From NCBI GenBank assembly GCA_932294295.1, contig OW028583.1, positions 1,515,501 through 1,579,500 of the forward strand: a DNA stretch of 64,000 nt. Direction: 5' to 3'. Positions 35,112 to 48,624 of the stretch are shown here, one piece after another. The translations under genes were made by a program, and so were the position numbers. Below the pieces are notes generated by a model. The model was not told the DNA's origin. It ran no database searches and saw only the letters and a list, made by a program, of their open reading frames with translations. This DNA is from Alitta virens (lineage: Eukaryota > Annelida > Polychaeta > Phyllodocida > Nereididae). Position 1 is the first letter of the stretch. Every line of letters begins with the position of its first letter.

Positions 35112-35300
35112 GGCGGGCCTAGCTCAGAGGTAGCGCTCTGGGCTTCCAACCGCTGGGTCCCGGGTTCAATTCCCGGTCGAGCCTAAGTTGGATGGCTGTT
35201 TCATCCATCATCTCATTGCCATGGTCCCTGCCTGTCCTAATTAGCCCATCAGGTGCAGAAATACAGGACGTAAAGCCCTAATCACACACCCACCCACCTC
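35112..35300 (+). mobile_element. tRNA-derived SINE, family 1
   Basis: The head has the A box TAGCTCAGAGGTAGCG, an anticodon-loop-like CTTCCAA and the B box GGTTCAATTCCC. The body contains CTCATTGCCATGGTCCCTGC and CTAATTAGCCCATCAGGTGC. The acceptor arm does not pair, so this is a SINE and not a tRNA gene. Copies at 50,725 and (headless) 12,630. Confidence 0.85.
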
Positions 35301-35484
35301 TAATCAAGAGAAGTAGTTTCAGTTTACAGGAAATGATTATACGATGGTTATTAATGTCATCTACCATGGGGCCATTCAACACTTCAACCATGTCACTTAC
35401 CTGGCATGGTCTAGCTGTAGCATAAATAAGGCCCTTCATCATATTTTTTCAAGGTCCGATAAGGAGTCTGATATAGTAACATAA

Positions 35485-35803
35485 CAGTGGATTTTCACGG
35501 AAGGTTCTCTGTATTTCCACCAGGTGGCTAAAACAGAATACTGCAATTCTATTGGCTGGAAAAGTTCCCGCCCTTTGCTGTGATTGGCTGAAGCAAGGTG
35601 CATCCTAGCAGCAGTATTTTTAGTGCATTTCATGTAAATTTGACACTTTATCATTTAGTTGATGTTTGTTATTTCCAAGAGAAAATCTTGTTATGGAATC
35701 AGTTAGTTATTACCTACTATGCCTGAAAAGCAAAATGAGTAAGAAGAGGAGAGGAAAGACTTATGTCCTGCTGAATTCAAGGCTGTTCAGTGAAAAGACT
35801 CTA
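35485..35803 (+). mobile_element. TIR MITE, family A, copy 4
   Basis: Complete element. Its internal frame reads MESVSYYLLCLKSKMSKKRR, preserved with only a few changes relative to copies 2 and 6. It faces copy 5, 280 bp away. Confidence 0.88.
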
Positions 35804-36083
35804 TTCAATGCATATATGATACAGTTGCAGACAAAAGTATTCATAAGATGACCAATTTGATAATTTCAGGAATTTACAATTGATGTCAATTGATCGAGCA
35901 AAATGATCAATACCTGTCACATGGGAGCTCCTGAGAATTTATGTAAAAATTGGCACCAAATTATGGCCAAAGGAATGTATGTGTTATGTGTACACGGACA
36001 ACAGTATTCATACAGCACAGTAGATGTTGTGATTTTCCAGATTCAAAGATTTCTTCCTTTTTGTTAGTGCAATCAGGTTCTTA

Positions 36084-36383
36084 ATAGTCTTTTCACTGAG
36101 CAGTCCTGAATTCAACACTCTTATAAATCATTTTGCCTTTCAGACATAGAAGATCATAACTAACTTATTGAATAAATATAACTTTCTCAGGGAAATAACA
36201 GATACAAACTGAATGATAAGATGTTAAATATACATTAAAATGCACTAAAAATACTGCTGCTTGGATGTACTTTGTCTTATCCAATCACAGTGAAGGGCGG
36301 GAACTTCTCCAGCCAATAGAATTGCAGTATTCTGTCGCAGCCACCTGGTGGAAATATCAAGAAACTTCCGTGAAAACCCACTA
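36084..36383 (-). mobile_element. TIR MITE, family A, copy 5
   Basis: Inverted relative to copy 4. Its ends are TAGTCTTTTCACTGAGCAG and AACCCACTA at right. The internal peptide frame is broken. Confidence 0.85.
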
Positions 36384-36447
36384 TTCAATAAATATGACTT
36401 AACGATTCAAGCAGTAGGCGCCTACATTGACAGCCCTCTTTTACCTA

Positions 36448-36846
36448 TTATTGTAGTGTTTTAAAGATGTTACATGGAGTCAAGACAAAGTCCAGTAGGA
36501 TGCTTGGCAGAGAGGGTGGCCTCTATATTTATTTGGGAATGGATTCACTCCAAACCCAGAACGGAGAGCTCTAGGGCTCCTCCATGACTTTTCTTTCTTG
36601 CAGGCCATTGCCTGTCTTTTCCTCATTGGCTCACTGCAGGCTTCCCTGTCAGTGCTCTATTGGCCAAGAGGTTCTGGTCTCATGACCTTCAACCATGACC
36701 TTTGGCCAGGTGTAATACATCCTTAACATTGACTCTTAACTTTTAAGGTTTACATGGGTAACAAGACTTTAAGAGTCAAAAGGTAATAATGCCAGATCTA
36801 TGAGATCTGAATATAATCTTAGTTTTCATAACATGACATTATATTA
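36448..36846 (+). repeat. Dispersed repeat, family G, copy 1
   Basis: About 390 bp, nearly identical in inverted orientation to 62,214-62,605. It starts TTGTAGTGTTTTAAAGATGT and includes CTTTGGCCAGGTGTAATACA and TTACATGGGTAACAAGACTT. No coding function is apparent. Confidence 0.85.
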
Positions 36847-38278
36847 GACTTGGAAGATGGGAATACAAGAAGATGAAGCATCGTTTCCTCAATTGAAACT
36901 TAGTTAAAGATTAACATATTTACACTAAGCTTCAAAAATTTATCACACTTAGCAGATCAATGCAACTGATGAACCTCACTTGTAAATTTGTTTCGCAAGA
37001 ACTCAAATGCATGTTAAGTGACCTAACAACAAATCTCTGTACAGCTTGAGGTCATGTCTATCCAATGCTAGTACCACAACGCATCACTGCCTAAGATTTG
37101 AATGTTCTCATGCATATTATGTAAGGAGTAAACAAACCTTAACACAAAACCAAATTATGAGGATACTCTAAAGTTCATTTTCCAGTCTGCCTAACAAGCT
37201 AAAGCCTTCCCAATAAATTGCCCTGGACTCAGTTTAGTTATTGGAAACATTATTCAGTTACAGCCTACCTGAAACATGATGGAATTGTCAGAGGTGCACT
37301 ATGACCACTGACATTTACCTTTTAAGATGCGTTCAACAACCTCTAGTCAAGGAGTATGATAAACTGACATGTCGGTACACTAGATAAAAGGTAGACACAC
37401 AAAATGCCAATTGCTGTTGCAGATGGTATAATTCTCCTAAGTTCAAGCTATGTAATTACATCCGGGGGGATGCCTCATGACAGTCGTTTCCAACGTACAA
37501 AAAGGAGAGCTGTGCTCTCCTTTCTGTCACTAATGGCAATTCACCTTGCTGATTCAATGGTGATTGATGGAATGATCCTGTGACACCAATGGGCCCCCTA
37601 TTTATATGGCCCATTGTTTTATTGTTTGTTGTTAGCAGCATGGGAGAAACAATCAGCTCAGACGAAACTGTCAATGACCCTGTAATCTCAGTGCTATTCA
37701 AGTACATCATTAGTAAAAGAAATTACATTGCTCACTTACATATTTATGAATTAATGAATTCCTAACACTGCATAAAAACAATGAAAATAACACTATTCGT
37801 ACATTTTACCTCGATGTTGACCAATAATTACCCCAGGGTAAAATGTCATATGATATCTTGAAACCCCTTCCTAATGCCTTTTGATATTTTGTTGAAAACT
37901 CATTAATATATAGCGGTAGAAATGACATTTTTTATTAAAGTTCAAGGTCACATATGATGTTAACCTTTGACCCAAGGTTATTCATGTCACTAATCGAAGT
38001 TTATAAGCCCTAGGACTATATGTGATCCAAATATGGTTCTATTTGGATGAACCAAACCAAAGTTATAAAATGTTCAAGTTTTGGGGTATATAGCTAAAAT
38101 TGTAAAGCCCCATATCTTAGCAACCCCTCATCTCCAATCATCACCAAAAAAAACCGGCTCTTCATATCACGTGAAAAAATCGATTTTTGACCCTGTGCTA
38201 TTTCACCCCTTTACCTTCTTTAAGATGTCAATTTGATGGGTGGGAATTGAAGACCCTATAGCGCCAGTCTTCACCACG
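36847..38278. other. No gene recognised
   Basis: AT-rich sequence. The only distinct items are a perfect hairpin (37,501-37,523) and a TATTTATATGG word near 37,599. No exon could be supported. Confidence 0.4.
37501..37523. other. Perfect 10-bp hairpin
   Basis: AAAGGAGAGC and GCTCTCCTTT are separated by TGT. It is isolated, not at a repeat boundary I can see, and unlike the histone 3' stem-loop. Confidence 0.5.
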
Positions 38279-38715
38279 TGCTGAATGTCTTGCATGCTGG
38301 GAGGAAGAGTATACTGAACTCGAGGAACCAGTTTCCAAGAATGAACTTTCTCAATCAAAATACATAATTAATCTCATCCAGAAAATGGTCAACTGCAGCC
38401 ACTGGATATGCAGGATAAGTCATATTTCATTGCTGCACATGACAAGCATGATGACATAAAAAAAAGAATGAGTCATTAAGTTCTACAATGACAACATTGT
38501 TGTCCATCAGGCTGGTGACAGAAGCACCACCTTCGTGTTTCCTTATACAAATTATCTTACTGAGTGAGCCGTTTCTTTACTTTGGTTCATGTCAAAAGAC
38601 ATTAAAATCAACAAATCCTCAGAAGATTAAACAAGCATGTGGCAATCTTTTGCTGAGATTGATTTTCATCCCGAAAAGTTTTCTGCAAAGATAAACTTAC
38701 AGTTCTTGATTTTAT
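38279..38715 (+). pseudogene. 3' fragment pseudogene of the Mab-21/cGAS-like gene
   Basis: Plus-strand pieces match the C-terminal third of the gene at 25,211-27,181: QSKY-IINLIQKMV, then VIKFYNDNIVVHQAGDRSTT and FVFPYTN, then LSEPFLYFGSCQKTLKSTNP, and GNLLLRLIF. Deletions (one of about 65 bases), frameshifts and stops separate the pieces, and nothing matches the catalytic half. It lies in opposite orientation, about 11 kb away. The fragment ends near the parental stop, as expected of a truncated retrocopy or a broken duplicate. No poly(A) tail is evident. Confidence 0.85.
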
Positions 38716-40103
38716 CTACACTGTAAAATGTTTACTATTAAAATATACAGTAACCTATTGCTGAAAGTAGAGTATTTTTTTACAGAGCAGTGCAAGGTGC
38801 ATGCATGAAAGCTGTGATAAAGTAGAGTAATTTACTTGGTAGACTAAGATTATGTTGATTGTTGATTTTTAAGTATGTTTAAACTATCAATTGCTGTCTG
38901 ATTAAATATAGTGCCATGTATTTTGGAATTTAAGTGATTCAGGCTCAATTGATAAAAACATCTCTACAAAAAATGGCAGTTAATCATCTAAGTGAATAAG
39001 AAATGTTGCTTTCATTCAACGACTTAACTTGTATTTCAATATTATGCATTGTAAAAGACCCCACCCATTGGGTAAAATTAATGTACAATATAGTGTGGAC
39101 TCCAAATCGAATCACTTCATCATTATGTCTGCCTCTGGCATGTTGTGCATAGAAAGTTGGGGAAATATTCATAAAATTATACTACAACATATTGTAGGAA
39201 TATTACTGCAATATTTTATAGTATATTTCACATGGTGAAATTATTTCGATAAGGTTGTTTGGTAATATTTCTGGGGTCCACACTTTTATGTGACCTACGT
39301 TTTCCATATTTTGACATAATGTCTGTTAATATGATTACTTAAATGTTGCGTTGATATTTTGGTAATATCTGAAGTGAATATTATCTCAAATGTTGCTGAA
39401 ATGTTTAGGGAGTCCATGTTATCACCTTGTGACAATGTGTTCTGCAATATTGAATGTTGTCAAGATGTTCTAGCAGTCATTTTTGGGAATATTGACAATA
39501 TAACTGGCATGTTTTCCAGGGTCCACACTTAATATTGGAACAACAACAGTCAAATGTTGTGGCATGAATGTTACAACCTGTTCTTGTGACCAGGAATTCT
39601 CTCTTCAAAAACAACCTTTTAGTCATCATATATTTCCAGGTCTACACCTGGTGGCTCCATACCTGTGCTGCTCAGGTGGGGGCAGTAATTACCTTAATTA
39701 AGGCAGGTGGGGAGGTATGTGAATTGCCCTGTTAGGTTGGAGCAAGTGCTTCTGTGATCTGCAAACTACTGGCAGGGGTAGGGGTTAGTTAAATTATGTT
39801 ATTTATAAGTTAAATAACTTCATGTGCTAAGTAATAATTAATAATTTTAAGATGGCCCCTTACACAATCCATTTAGGTTCTTTGGGGTCTCCTGTCCAGT
39901 ATAAATACTAATATAATATATGCAATAATTGTAAATGTATCATGCCAGAAATAACAAAATATCATGCCCTAGTCTTGTTTTAAGTAAATTGCCAAAAAAA
40001 ATTATTTTCAATTCAATAATGTCATATCTGATACCACATAGACTTACAGGAAATTGAGAACAAGGGGGCAAGCATCGCTTAGTAGACAAGAGGTTATAAC
40101 TAA

Positions 40104-40135
<32 letters not shown>

Positions 40136-40920
40136 GGGCCTAAATGATATGATTTACAGGGATGGCTTTTTCTCGTCTGCATCCACTTCCATCATTCCTG
40201 TCTTAATATTTGAGTAGACAATCGGTGTTTGCATTCTTGAGTTTATGTACAAAGTTCTTTTTATTTCCTCCTTTCCTTGAATAATGCCTATGATAGATTT
40301 TTGTATTTTACATATCAACTGGGTACTCCCCTTGCCAGTGACAGTTAACTGCCCCAATCAATTACATTTTTTCTCATGTGATAGGTTGAGTTCTTATTCA
40401 TTATCCAATGAAATTCCATTGTACATCATGTAATATTTATTATGTGCACAGTAAAGGCACATTTAAACATGCTATTTTAATAACCATTTAATTAGCCTGT
40501 AGGCATTTAATATAATATGGGATGGGAATAGAACATTATGGAAATAAGATGTGTCCTTCATAATGGAATTGTATAGACAAATCTCATATTTATAATAAAA
40601 TAAAAGGGCAGAATAATTTCATCCAAACCCCTCCCCTTCTGGCTTTCCTTTGGTCATCTTCTTCACATCTTTGGCGCCCATGATTTCTTGGGGCAAAGGT
40701 GAATGTCATCAGTCCCCGGTTGCTGCTGCAGAGAGGAACTACATCATCTTCAAGGTAAGTTTCTTACTCATCTGATGATAATTTTGTTTCGTAAATAGTC
40801 TTTCTTTTGACTTTTTTTTCATATTTCCAACATGATTACTTCATTCACTATCCCGGTTAGTTCGACAAACTGCCTCATGTCAGTGCGCTTCCAAATGACA
40901 GCAATGTTTCCGTCTATATC
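38716..40920. other. No gene recognised; repeat debris
   Basis: The phrases GTGTGGACTCC and GGGGTCCACACTT recur at about 39,093, 39,277 and 39,522 and also at 11,670, suggesting an old element family. A (TA)n run lies at 40,109-40,134. A sequence ending ATCATCTTCAAG|GTAAGT at 40,754 looks like a splice donor, and could belong to an unseen 5' exon. Confidence 0.35.
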
Positions 40921-40933
40921 CCAATATAATAAT

Positions 40934-41662
40934 AGGACCTATAGCCTTGTGTCATAAATTCTGCAGTGTTATGTTTTGGATATAATAGTAGGACCTATAG
41001 CCTTGTGTCATAAATTCTGCAGTGTTATGTTTTGGATATAATAGTAGGACCTATAGCCTTGTGTCATAAATTCTGCAGTGTTATGTTTTGGATATAATAG
41101 TAGGACCTATAGCCTTGTGTCATAAATTCTGCAGTGTTATGTTTTTCGAGGACCTATAGCCTTGTGTCATAAATTCTGCAGTGTTATGTTTTGGATATAA
41201 TAGTAGGACCTATAGCCTTGTGTCATAAATTCTACAGTGTTATGTTTTTCGAGGACCTATAGCCTTGTTTCATAAATTCTGCAGTGTTATGTTTTGGATA
41301 TAATAATAGGACCTATAGCCTTGTGTCATAAATTCTGCAGTGTTATGTTTTTCGAGGACCTATAGCCTTGTGTCATAAATTCTGCAGTGTTATGTTTTGG
41401 ATATAATAATAGGACCTATAGCCTTGTGTCATAAATTCTGCAGTCTTATGTTTTGGATATAATAATAGGACCTATAGCCTTGTGTCATAAATTCTGCAGT
41501 GTTATGTTTTTCGAGGACCTATAGCCTTGTGTCATAAATTCTGCAGTGTTATGTTTTGGTTATAATAATAGGACCTATAGCCTTGTGTCATAAATTCTGC
41601 AGTGTTATGTTTTGGATATAATAATAGGACCTATAGCCTTGTGTCATAAATTCTGCAGTGTT
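40934..41662 (+). repeat. Two-length tandem satellite (56- and 47-bp units)
   Basis: About 13.6 units share a 40-base core from AGGACCTATAGCCTTGTGTC to CAGTGTTATG. A-type units (56 bp) end TTTTGGATATAATART and B-type units (47 bp) end TTTTTCG. The order is A A A B A B A B A A B A A and then a partial unit. Confidence 0.95.
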
Positions 41663-42082
41663 GGAGAACCCACTCGTCCCTACAGGACTCGTGGGTTCAC
41701 CAGCCCAACCTCATCACTCATGAAGTTCAAGGCTCTGAACCACACAGTTATTAGGTTTTATTATATTAACTTGTGCAATAAGTTGTAATGGATCAAATAT
41801 TTATGCAATTTCATCAGAATTTACTGAGTTATTATCAAAATTGAAAAAGAAAGTTCCGACAATGAGGAGGGTAACTTCATTGTATGAGGAGGGTTACTTT
41901 TATATGAAAGTTACACTCCTCATTATGGGCATCTATTTTGTCAAATTGCATAAAAACAGCGCCAAGGAGGAGGGTACCTTTGTCCTCCTTATTTCCGGTG
42001 GTCCACAGTGAATATACAGTCTCTAAACAGTAAATACATCCACAGATTGATCTGAAACTTTTCCTTAAAATTCTCTTTTAGA

Positions 42083-42404
42083 GCTGTTGTTATAGAGCAT
42101 TCCATCAAACTGACTTCATTTCACCCATGATATTTATGGAAGTTTTGATGTGATGTGATGCTGTTATTAGAAGCACTGACCAATCCCTAAGTTTGTTGTT
42201 CGCCCAAATAATTGTTGATTCCAGGGAGAGTCTTAAAACTTAAATGTGAGCCACAACGTATTGCAGCACGTTTTATTTATTTGATTTAGTAGCCCCCTCC
42301 CCACCCACTGCTTGCGTTGAGCCCACACTTGCAAACGTCGCATGGTCAGTTGTGGTGGGTTGCTTGGACTCAGTGTAGTCAGTTTGATTGAATCGGCAGT
42401 AACA
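42083..42404. mobile_element. MITE, family F, copy 2
   Basis: Full-length partner of 24,472-24,803 with the same TIR (ATCAAACTGACT and AGTCAGTTTGATTGAA). It ends 75 bp before the guanylate cyclase start codon, so it lies in that gene's promoter or 5' leader. Confidence 0.8.
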
Positions 42405-42478
42405 TAATCAAATTCATGTAAAATCTCTTTCAAGGCTGAAAATATTGAGATAAGTTTGGCTTGCCTTTCATTCTCAAG

Positions 42479-45400
42479 ATGGGTGCTTCATCTTCACGAG
42501 TCGCCCCAAATTCTTACGAGAGCCAACACAGCGTTGATTCAGAAGAGGCTGACATCCAAGCCGGATGCTGCAATGCTGACCCCATCACAGCTGAAGGACA
42601 AAGGACCCAAATGCTGCAGATGATGTTGGTGCCCTTGATACCCATAACTGTATTGATCATATTGACATTCATCTCAATGGTCAATGCGATTAATGAAAGA
42701 CAAAAGTTACTGGTGGTAAGTAACGTAACAGATGAAATTAAGTTTAATTTAAGGACCTGATATGTTTCGAGATTTTCAATTAATTTCTAAATCAATCTAA
42801 TAAAATTAAATTTTTAAAACTTTCTTTGAAGGGATCACTCTTAGAAAAAATTTAACAGAAATTTAATTTAATTTTAAAAACTTCGTTTGAAGGGATCACT
42901 CTTAGAAAAATGAACAGAGAAATTTAATTTGATTTTCAAAACTTCGTTTGAAGGGATCACTCTTAGAAAAAATAAAACAGAAATATAATTTAATTTTAAA
43001 AACTTTGTTTGAAGTGATCACTCTCAGAAAAATAAACAGAGAAGGACTTTAACCTAACCCAAACAGCATACTAGATTGTTTCAGATTATGTACACGTAAT
43101 AATGATAGTGTGGTCAATAAAATCTTGAATCTTGAATCAGAACAGTTTGTCATTGGCACGATATCAGCCGACAGCCAAAGTAGGAACACGGTAGATCCAA
43201 TCTGGCATACTGTAATGGCACAAGTGTTATTAATATTAAAATATATTTAACATAGGTAGCAACATCAGTAGAAGCTGTTTTTCAGGTGGCCCATTAATAC
43301 AATAAAACAAAAATATATATATATGTATACCGATGATATAATAAGTATAAGTACGTAAATTAACTAAAATAAGAAAATAGATATAAAATCATAAAACATG
43401 TACAAGGATAAGAGAATTACATTAAATTATATTGCTTTAGCTTCCTTTTAAAAACATTGATATCATAAATATCTGTTAAAAGTGTTGGTAAACTATTCCA
43501 TGCATTAGCACTAGAGTACTTAAAAGACTTTTTGGCAAACTGACTAGAGACATTAGGAATATAAACATTCATTTGTGCTCTATGTCAACAGTTCATCAAA
43601 TAGGGTAAAGTTCTGCCCCCTATTCAAATTAAAATGTACCTGGGGAGTAAAGTTACTCTCCAATAGGTGGTCCACTCTGTTGGAGAATAGGGAGCAAGGG
43701 TAAATGTCAGGTAAATTTAGGTTTTCTCCTGTTTCCTTATATCAGATCCAGGAAGAAATTACAGATATTGAGACAATTGGCTACTTTATGGTGGAAATAG
43801 AGAATGAACGGTCGCTCATCTTGGACATCTTAGAGGGGTCTACAAACGATACGGAGCTGCTACAAAGACAGAGATCGTCAACGGATTCCTCTTTACAGGC
43901 TATTACAACATGGCCGCCATATGTGACCTTCGGTAATTCGACCTTTGAAACAAGGTGGGAAGTCGCAGACTTTATTCAAAGGATCAGAGAAATGCCAATG
44001 GCCATAACCAATACAAGTAATCTGTTTCATGCTTATGCAGTACTTGGTTCTGCTGTTCTGAGAGGTATGATGCTTCTCAGTGTGACCTACAAGGATATTG
44101 AAGGTCAAATATGGAAAGTAAGTAATTTTATTCATATGATATTTTTGTTGCCATATATACAAAAGTTAAAATTCACTATTCAACCTTAATACATGTACAA
44201 ACTTACTTTACTCAAACACTACACGGTCTGAAGGCCTATGGGAAGACAAATGATAACTCATTCTGCTGGTTTAGTCACCTATATCCTTATTTATGAAATA
44301 ACTTACATCCACACTGTAATAGCAGAGCTATTTTACTAGCGAATTTGCAAAGAAAACGCTCAAATGAGATTTCGTTATGGACGTTTTCATACAATTAGCT
44401 TCTGAGGCTCTTATGCAAAAATATACCAAAGGTATATATATATTAACATCAATCCATTGTAAATAAAGTGTGCAGTTGTCAAACGACAGGCTGACTCCAA
44501 ATAAAGAAAGCTTACTTTACCAACAGAAGCATGATGTATATTGGAATGATTGGCAGCTGGGTGGTCTTATTGGCAGCTTGGTGGTCTAGTAGTAAGATGC
44601 TCGCCTGCTCCTCTGAAGGACTCGGGTTCAATCCTAGGCCCAGGCACCTTTCATGAGTATCATCCCAGCTGGATGTCGTTCGGATAAGACGTTAAATTCA
44701 ATTTGGTGGTCCCTTGTACTCCGTGTCGATGCTGAGGCAAGTAAAAGATCGCGTTGATGGGGTAAATGTGTAACATGTATCAACTCCTCCTCTCTCTCAC
44801 CTCATCAATCGACCCTCGATATTGGCAAGAACTTACCTTAGAGGGCTGCACTTCTCATATCTATCTATCTATCTATCTCTGCATGTCTTTACCAACAATG
44901 AATCCCACTCATAAAGGTTCCTGGCCCAGGAATTGAACCTGGGACCATCAGCAGAGATTGCCATAGTGCGTTTTCAGACTGAGCACTGAGACATAACAGC
45001 CAATCTCATGGACTTGGAAACTAAACGCCAGATGACGTCATGTGAGTCAAGGAATCTTATTGGTTGAGTGACTGAATGCTTTGACCAATGGGAGTCCTTG
45101 ATTCATGTGACGTCCTCTGGATTTTAGCTTCCCGAGTCGATGAGATTGGTTTCCGAGTCTATGATTCAGAAAGAGTCTGGTATAACTGGGTTCAACTCCA
45201 CAATATATCAATTTTTTTTTTTTTTCAGAATGTTATGGCATATCAGATGACCATTAGCTCAGATGAATATTTGAAGCAAGAGCTTGACCTGGGATGGCAG
45301 TATTTGCAAACTGGTGCACTGACTGCGGAAGAACTTGATTCATTTATCTACAATGACGCTTTGGCCAGCGATGCCTTGAAGGTTGTGTTCCAGATGGCTC

Positions 45401-48400
45401 CGAAAACTTATTCAATGTATGTCAATGGCACGAAAGACTTCTTGCATCATATTCGAGCTTTAAAGAAAATGATCATCAATGAACGGTCAAATCCACCAAG
45501 CATTCAAACTACGCTGAGAATCGCTTGGTACGGTAACATGAGCAAATACATCGAGGTGATGGAGAAGATTCAGAAGTTTATGGTTGCAGAGGTAGAACGA
45601 GTTAAATCCGAAAGGTCCTCAGCGATTAATGGAGAACTAGCAACGGCAGTGGTTGTTTTGCTCATTGTCATCGCAATGGCTCCGGTGGTTTTTGTAATCA
45701 TCTACCGCATAACCAAAACGGTTCAACTCTATGCAAAATCCCTGGCGGCCAAAAATAAGGAGTTGAGGCAGGAGAAGAAGAAAGCTGATACACTTCTCTA
45801 CCAGATGTTGCCGAAATCGGTGGCCCTTCAGGTATGTAATCATTATACCAAGTTCCAGTGGCAGATTTAGGTAGACCCATCTTACCGGAAATAGACTTAG
45901 TCAGTAACTGTGATGATATTGAAGATTCTTCTACGAATCAATGTGCTCAAATGTTTACTGTAATTGTACATGTACATATATGAGTAGTTAGTACTAGTCA
46001 TATTCAGAAAACGTGTGGTCCCAAAAAAGGTGGTTGCAACGCATTCGTGCTGTTCAGTAGGCACGTCTTTTGATGAATCGCCATGACTGATTGACTGAAC
46101 GGCCGTTAAATTAATTTTTTTTTGTTTTTCTGTGCTTCGACCATTTTCATAGTTGTGTACAATACATTATTCAAAAAAAGATAAGTTTTAAGCATAGATG
46201 CGATTTCAGGTAAAGGTTTCTTAGTGACTCATTAGCATATATGAGTTTAATAATAGCAATTACATGCCATGCCCATCCCTCCCCCCACCCTTGATATAAT
46301 CAGTAGATCATTTTATTTTGCAGCATCAGAATACAATATATAATGAAATTGGTTTTTAGACGGTACGAGGATCCACCAACTGGTGCAAAGTACCTACTTG
46401 GAAGAAGAAGAAGAAAATGATTTTATTAACTAAGGACCACTGGTAACACTCAGTCTGATGTTTTCATAATTCCCTCAATCTCTCTCTATTTCAGCTGAAA
46501 ATGTCCAGAAAAGTTCTTGCTGAAACATACGCCTCTGTCACCATATTCTTCTCGGATATTGTTGGTTTTACCACCATATCAGCCAGAAGCACTCCTCTGC
46601 AGGTGTGTACACTATGATCATATACAATTATGTCAGTGTAATTATTAAAAATGTGTATGTGCACTCTAGATGTGCTTGTTTTCCACCTTAATGATGGTTT
46701 TTGGTAGGCAGAACTTATTTTCTACCCTTTGTCCATCGGATAGACGCTTTCTTAGTATATTTCTATGAATCTGTAAAAATAAGGCATGAAAGAAACACCA
46801 CTCTGGACAAATGTTACAGAGGTCTAAATATCAACGATGTCATATTACCCTCAACAGCCATGATAATCATTTCATTCACTCGCAGTCGATAGTAGACAGA
46901 ATTGTCAGGCTATTTTTTTCCTTGATGCAAATTATTTAGACCTTTATATTTCACCCTTAATTTAAACTGATCTGATTGCCTAATTCTTAATATACAATAC
47001 TAGCTATTAAAGACAGAAAATATAAATAAATAATTTTACTTTTAGGTAGTAGAATTCTTGAACAATCTCTACTTCCTCTTCGACTCTACGATTGACCGCT
47101 ACGATGTTTACAAAGTTGAGACGATAGGAGACGCTTACATGGTCACCAGCGGATGTCCTCAGAGAAATGGTAATTTGTTGTTTAAATCTTTTATGCATGC
47201 ATTGTTAAAGAAAAAACCTATGAGTGGAGTAGAGCACCTTTTGTCACAAATTACTCCTTTTGAGTGTAAAATAGTCAAATGTACCCTTTAAAGTTTGTAG
47301 TACATATACCTAGACAGTAAATTAACTTTTTATGTTTTATTAGGCCGCAGGAGCGGCCCCGTAGGGGCCGCCCGTAGGGCTTTTATGTTTAGAGATTGGC
47401 CAAAAACAAAATCTACTGACGTACTATTCTCAAATGACCGGATCGGACTATGTTGTCCTAATTAATCTGCGCGGCCATGATGCGCATAATCCTATAATGA
47501 CCTACTTACGCAAAAATGATTCTTAACTTAAAATGATACAGATTTACCCAACAAATTTGAAGAAACTCACGTTAGAACACTGTTAATCATCAGTTCCACG
47601 AGATTCAAGACAAGACAAGCAGTAGAACTATGGTTTTGAATGTTCCATGGTAGCTACGTCCATTGCCGTGATTTTCCATAAAGCTAGCCAACTAAATGAA
47701 CGTTCGACCAATCAGAGCAGAGCTTATTTTAATGCTAGGTCATTTGCTAGGCAACGACCTCTCACAAACTCTGTGATTGGCGCTTATAAATAGGTTTTAG
47801 AAATCAATGTGCGATCATGATGCGCCCAGACGAAATAGTCCAAAACGTCACAACTAACTATTATCAATGACGTCACAGAGAATAGTCTTTGACGCCGCAC
47901 CACTGCGAGGCATGTTATACAAGTTTGCACTGAAAAACGACGTGTTCGCTCAACCGGAACGATCGCGATTTTGGATGCCTAGACTGTTACGTAACTAATT
48001 GCTATTAGACATGAAAGCATGTATAGTGGAGATTTACAGGAAAAAAAAAATTTGATACCAGAAAGTTCCTTAGATCAGTGGCATGTTTCATCAGAAAAGT
48101 AAACGTTTCTGGATTCATTTATCTGTTAGATATAGCAGGCTAGTAGCAGCTACACATATGAGTGGCGGGGGATAAATAATAATTACCACTCTGTTTACTA
48201 CTTTCATGTCAAATTTCAAGTATTTCATCAAGTTGGTAGCTGAATTATAAAGCTGATTGAACTTGGTAGTTTATCAATATTTATTACCCATTTCTCTGCT
48301 TCATTGATTGGCAATAAGCAGAAAATCAGGACGTTTTAAAAATGCATTAATTATTTAACCAACAATTTCAAGAAAAATAAATAATTTAAGCATTGCTGCT

Positions 48401-48591
48401 TATACACTTGCTTTTCCCATGAAGTAAGGTTAGAGTAAGAAAAACTGAAAATAAGCAACTTTTTTCTGCAAAAGTATGTGATATTACATGTATGAAAATG
48501 GCATCAAAGTATAATTTGAATAAATCACACCTGCGGCCTCTCATGCACATTGCATTATCATATTAGAGAGTAAGTTCCAGTAATATCTATA

Positions 48592-48624
<33 letters not shown>

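Noticed and set aside
35112..35184. tRNA-Gly(TCC) gene
   Set aside because: A and B boxes are good, but the acceptor arm does not pair and the sequence continues into a SINE body shared with two other loci.
40620..40753. Possible exon with a consensus donor (CAAG|GTAAGT)
   Set aside because: No convincing acceptor, family match or continuing frame; kept only as a remark in the spacer entry.
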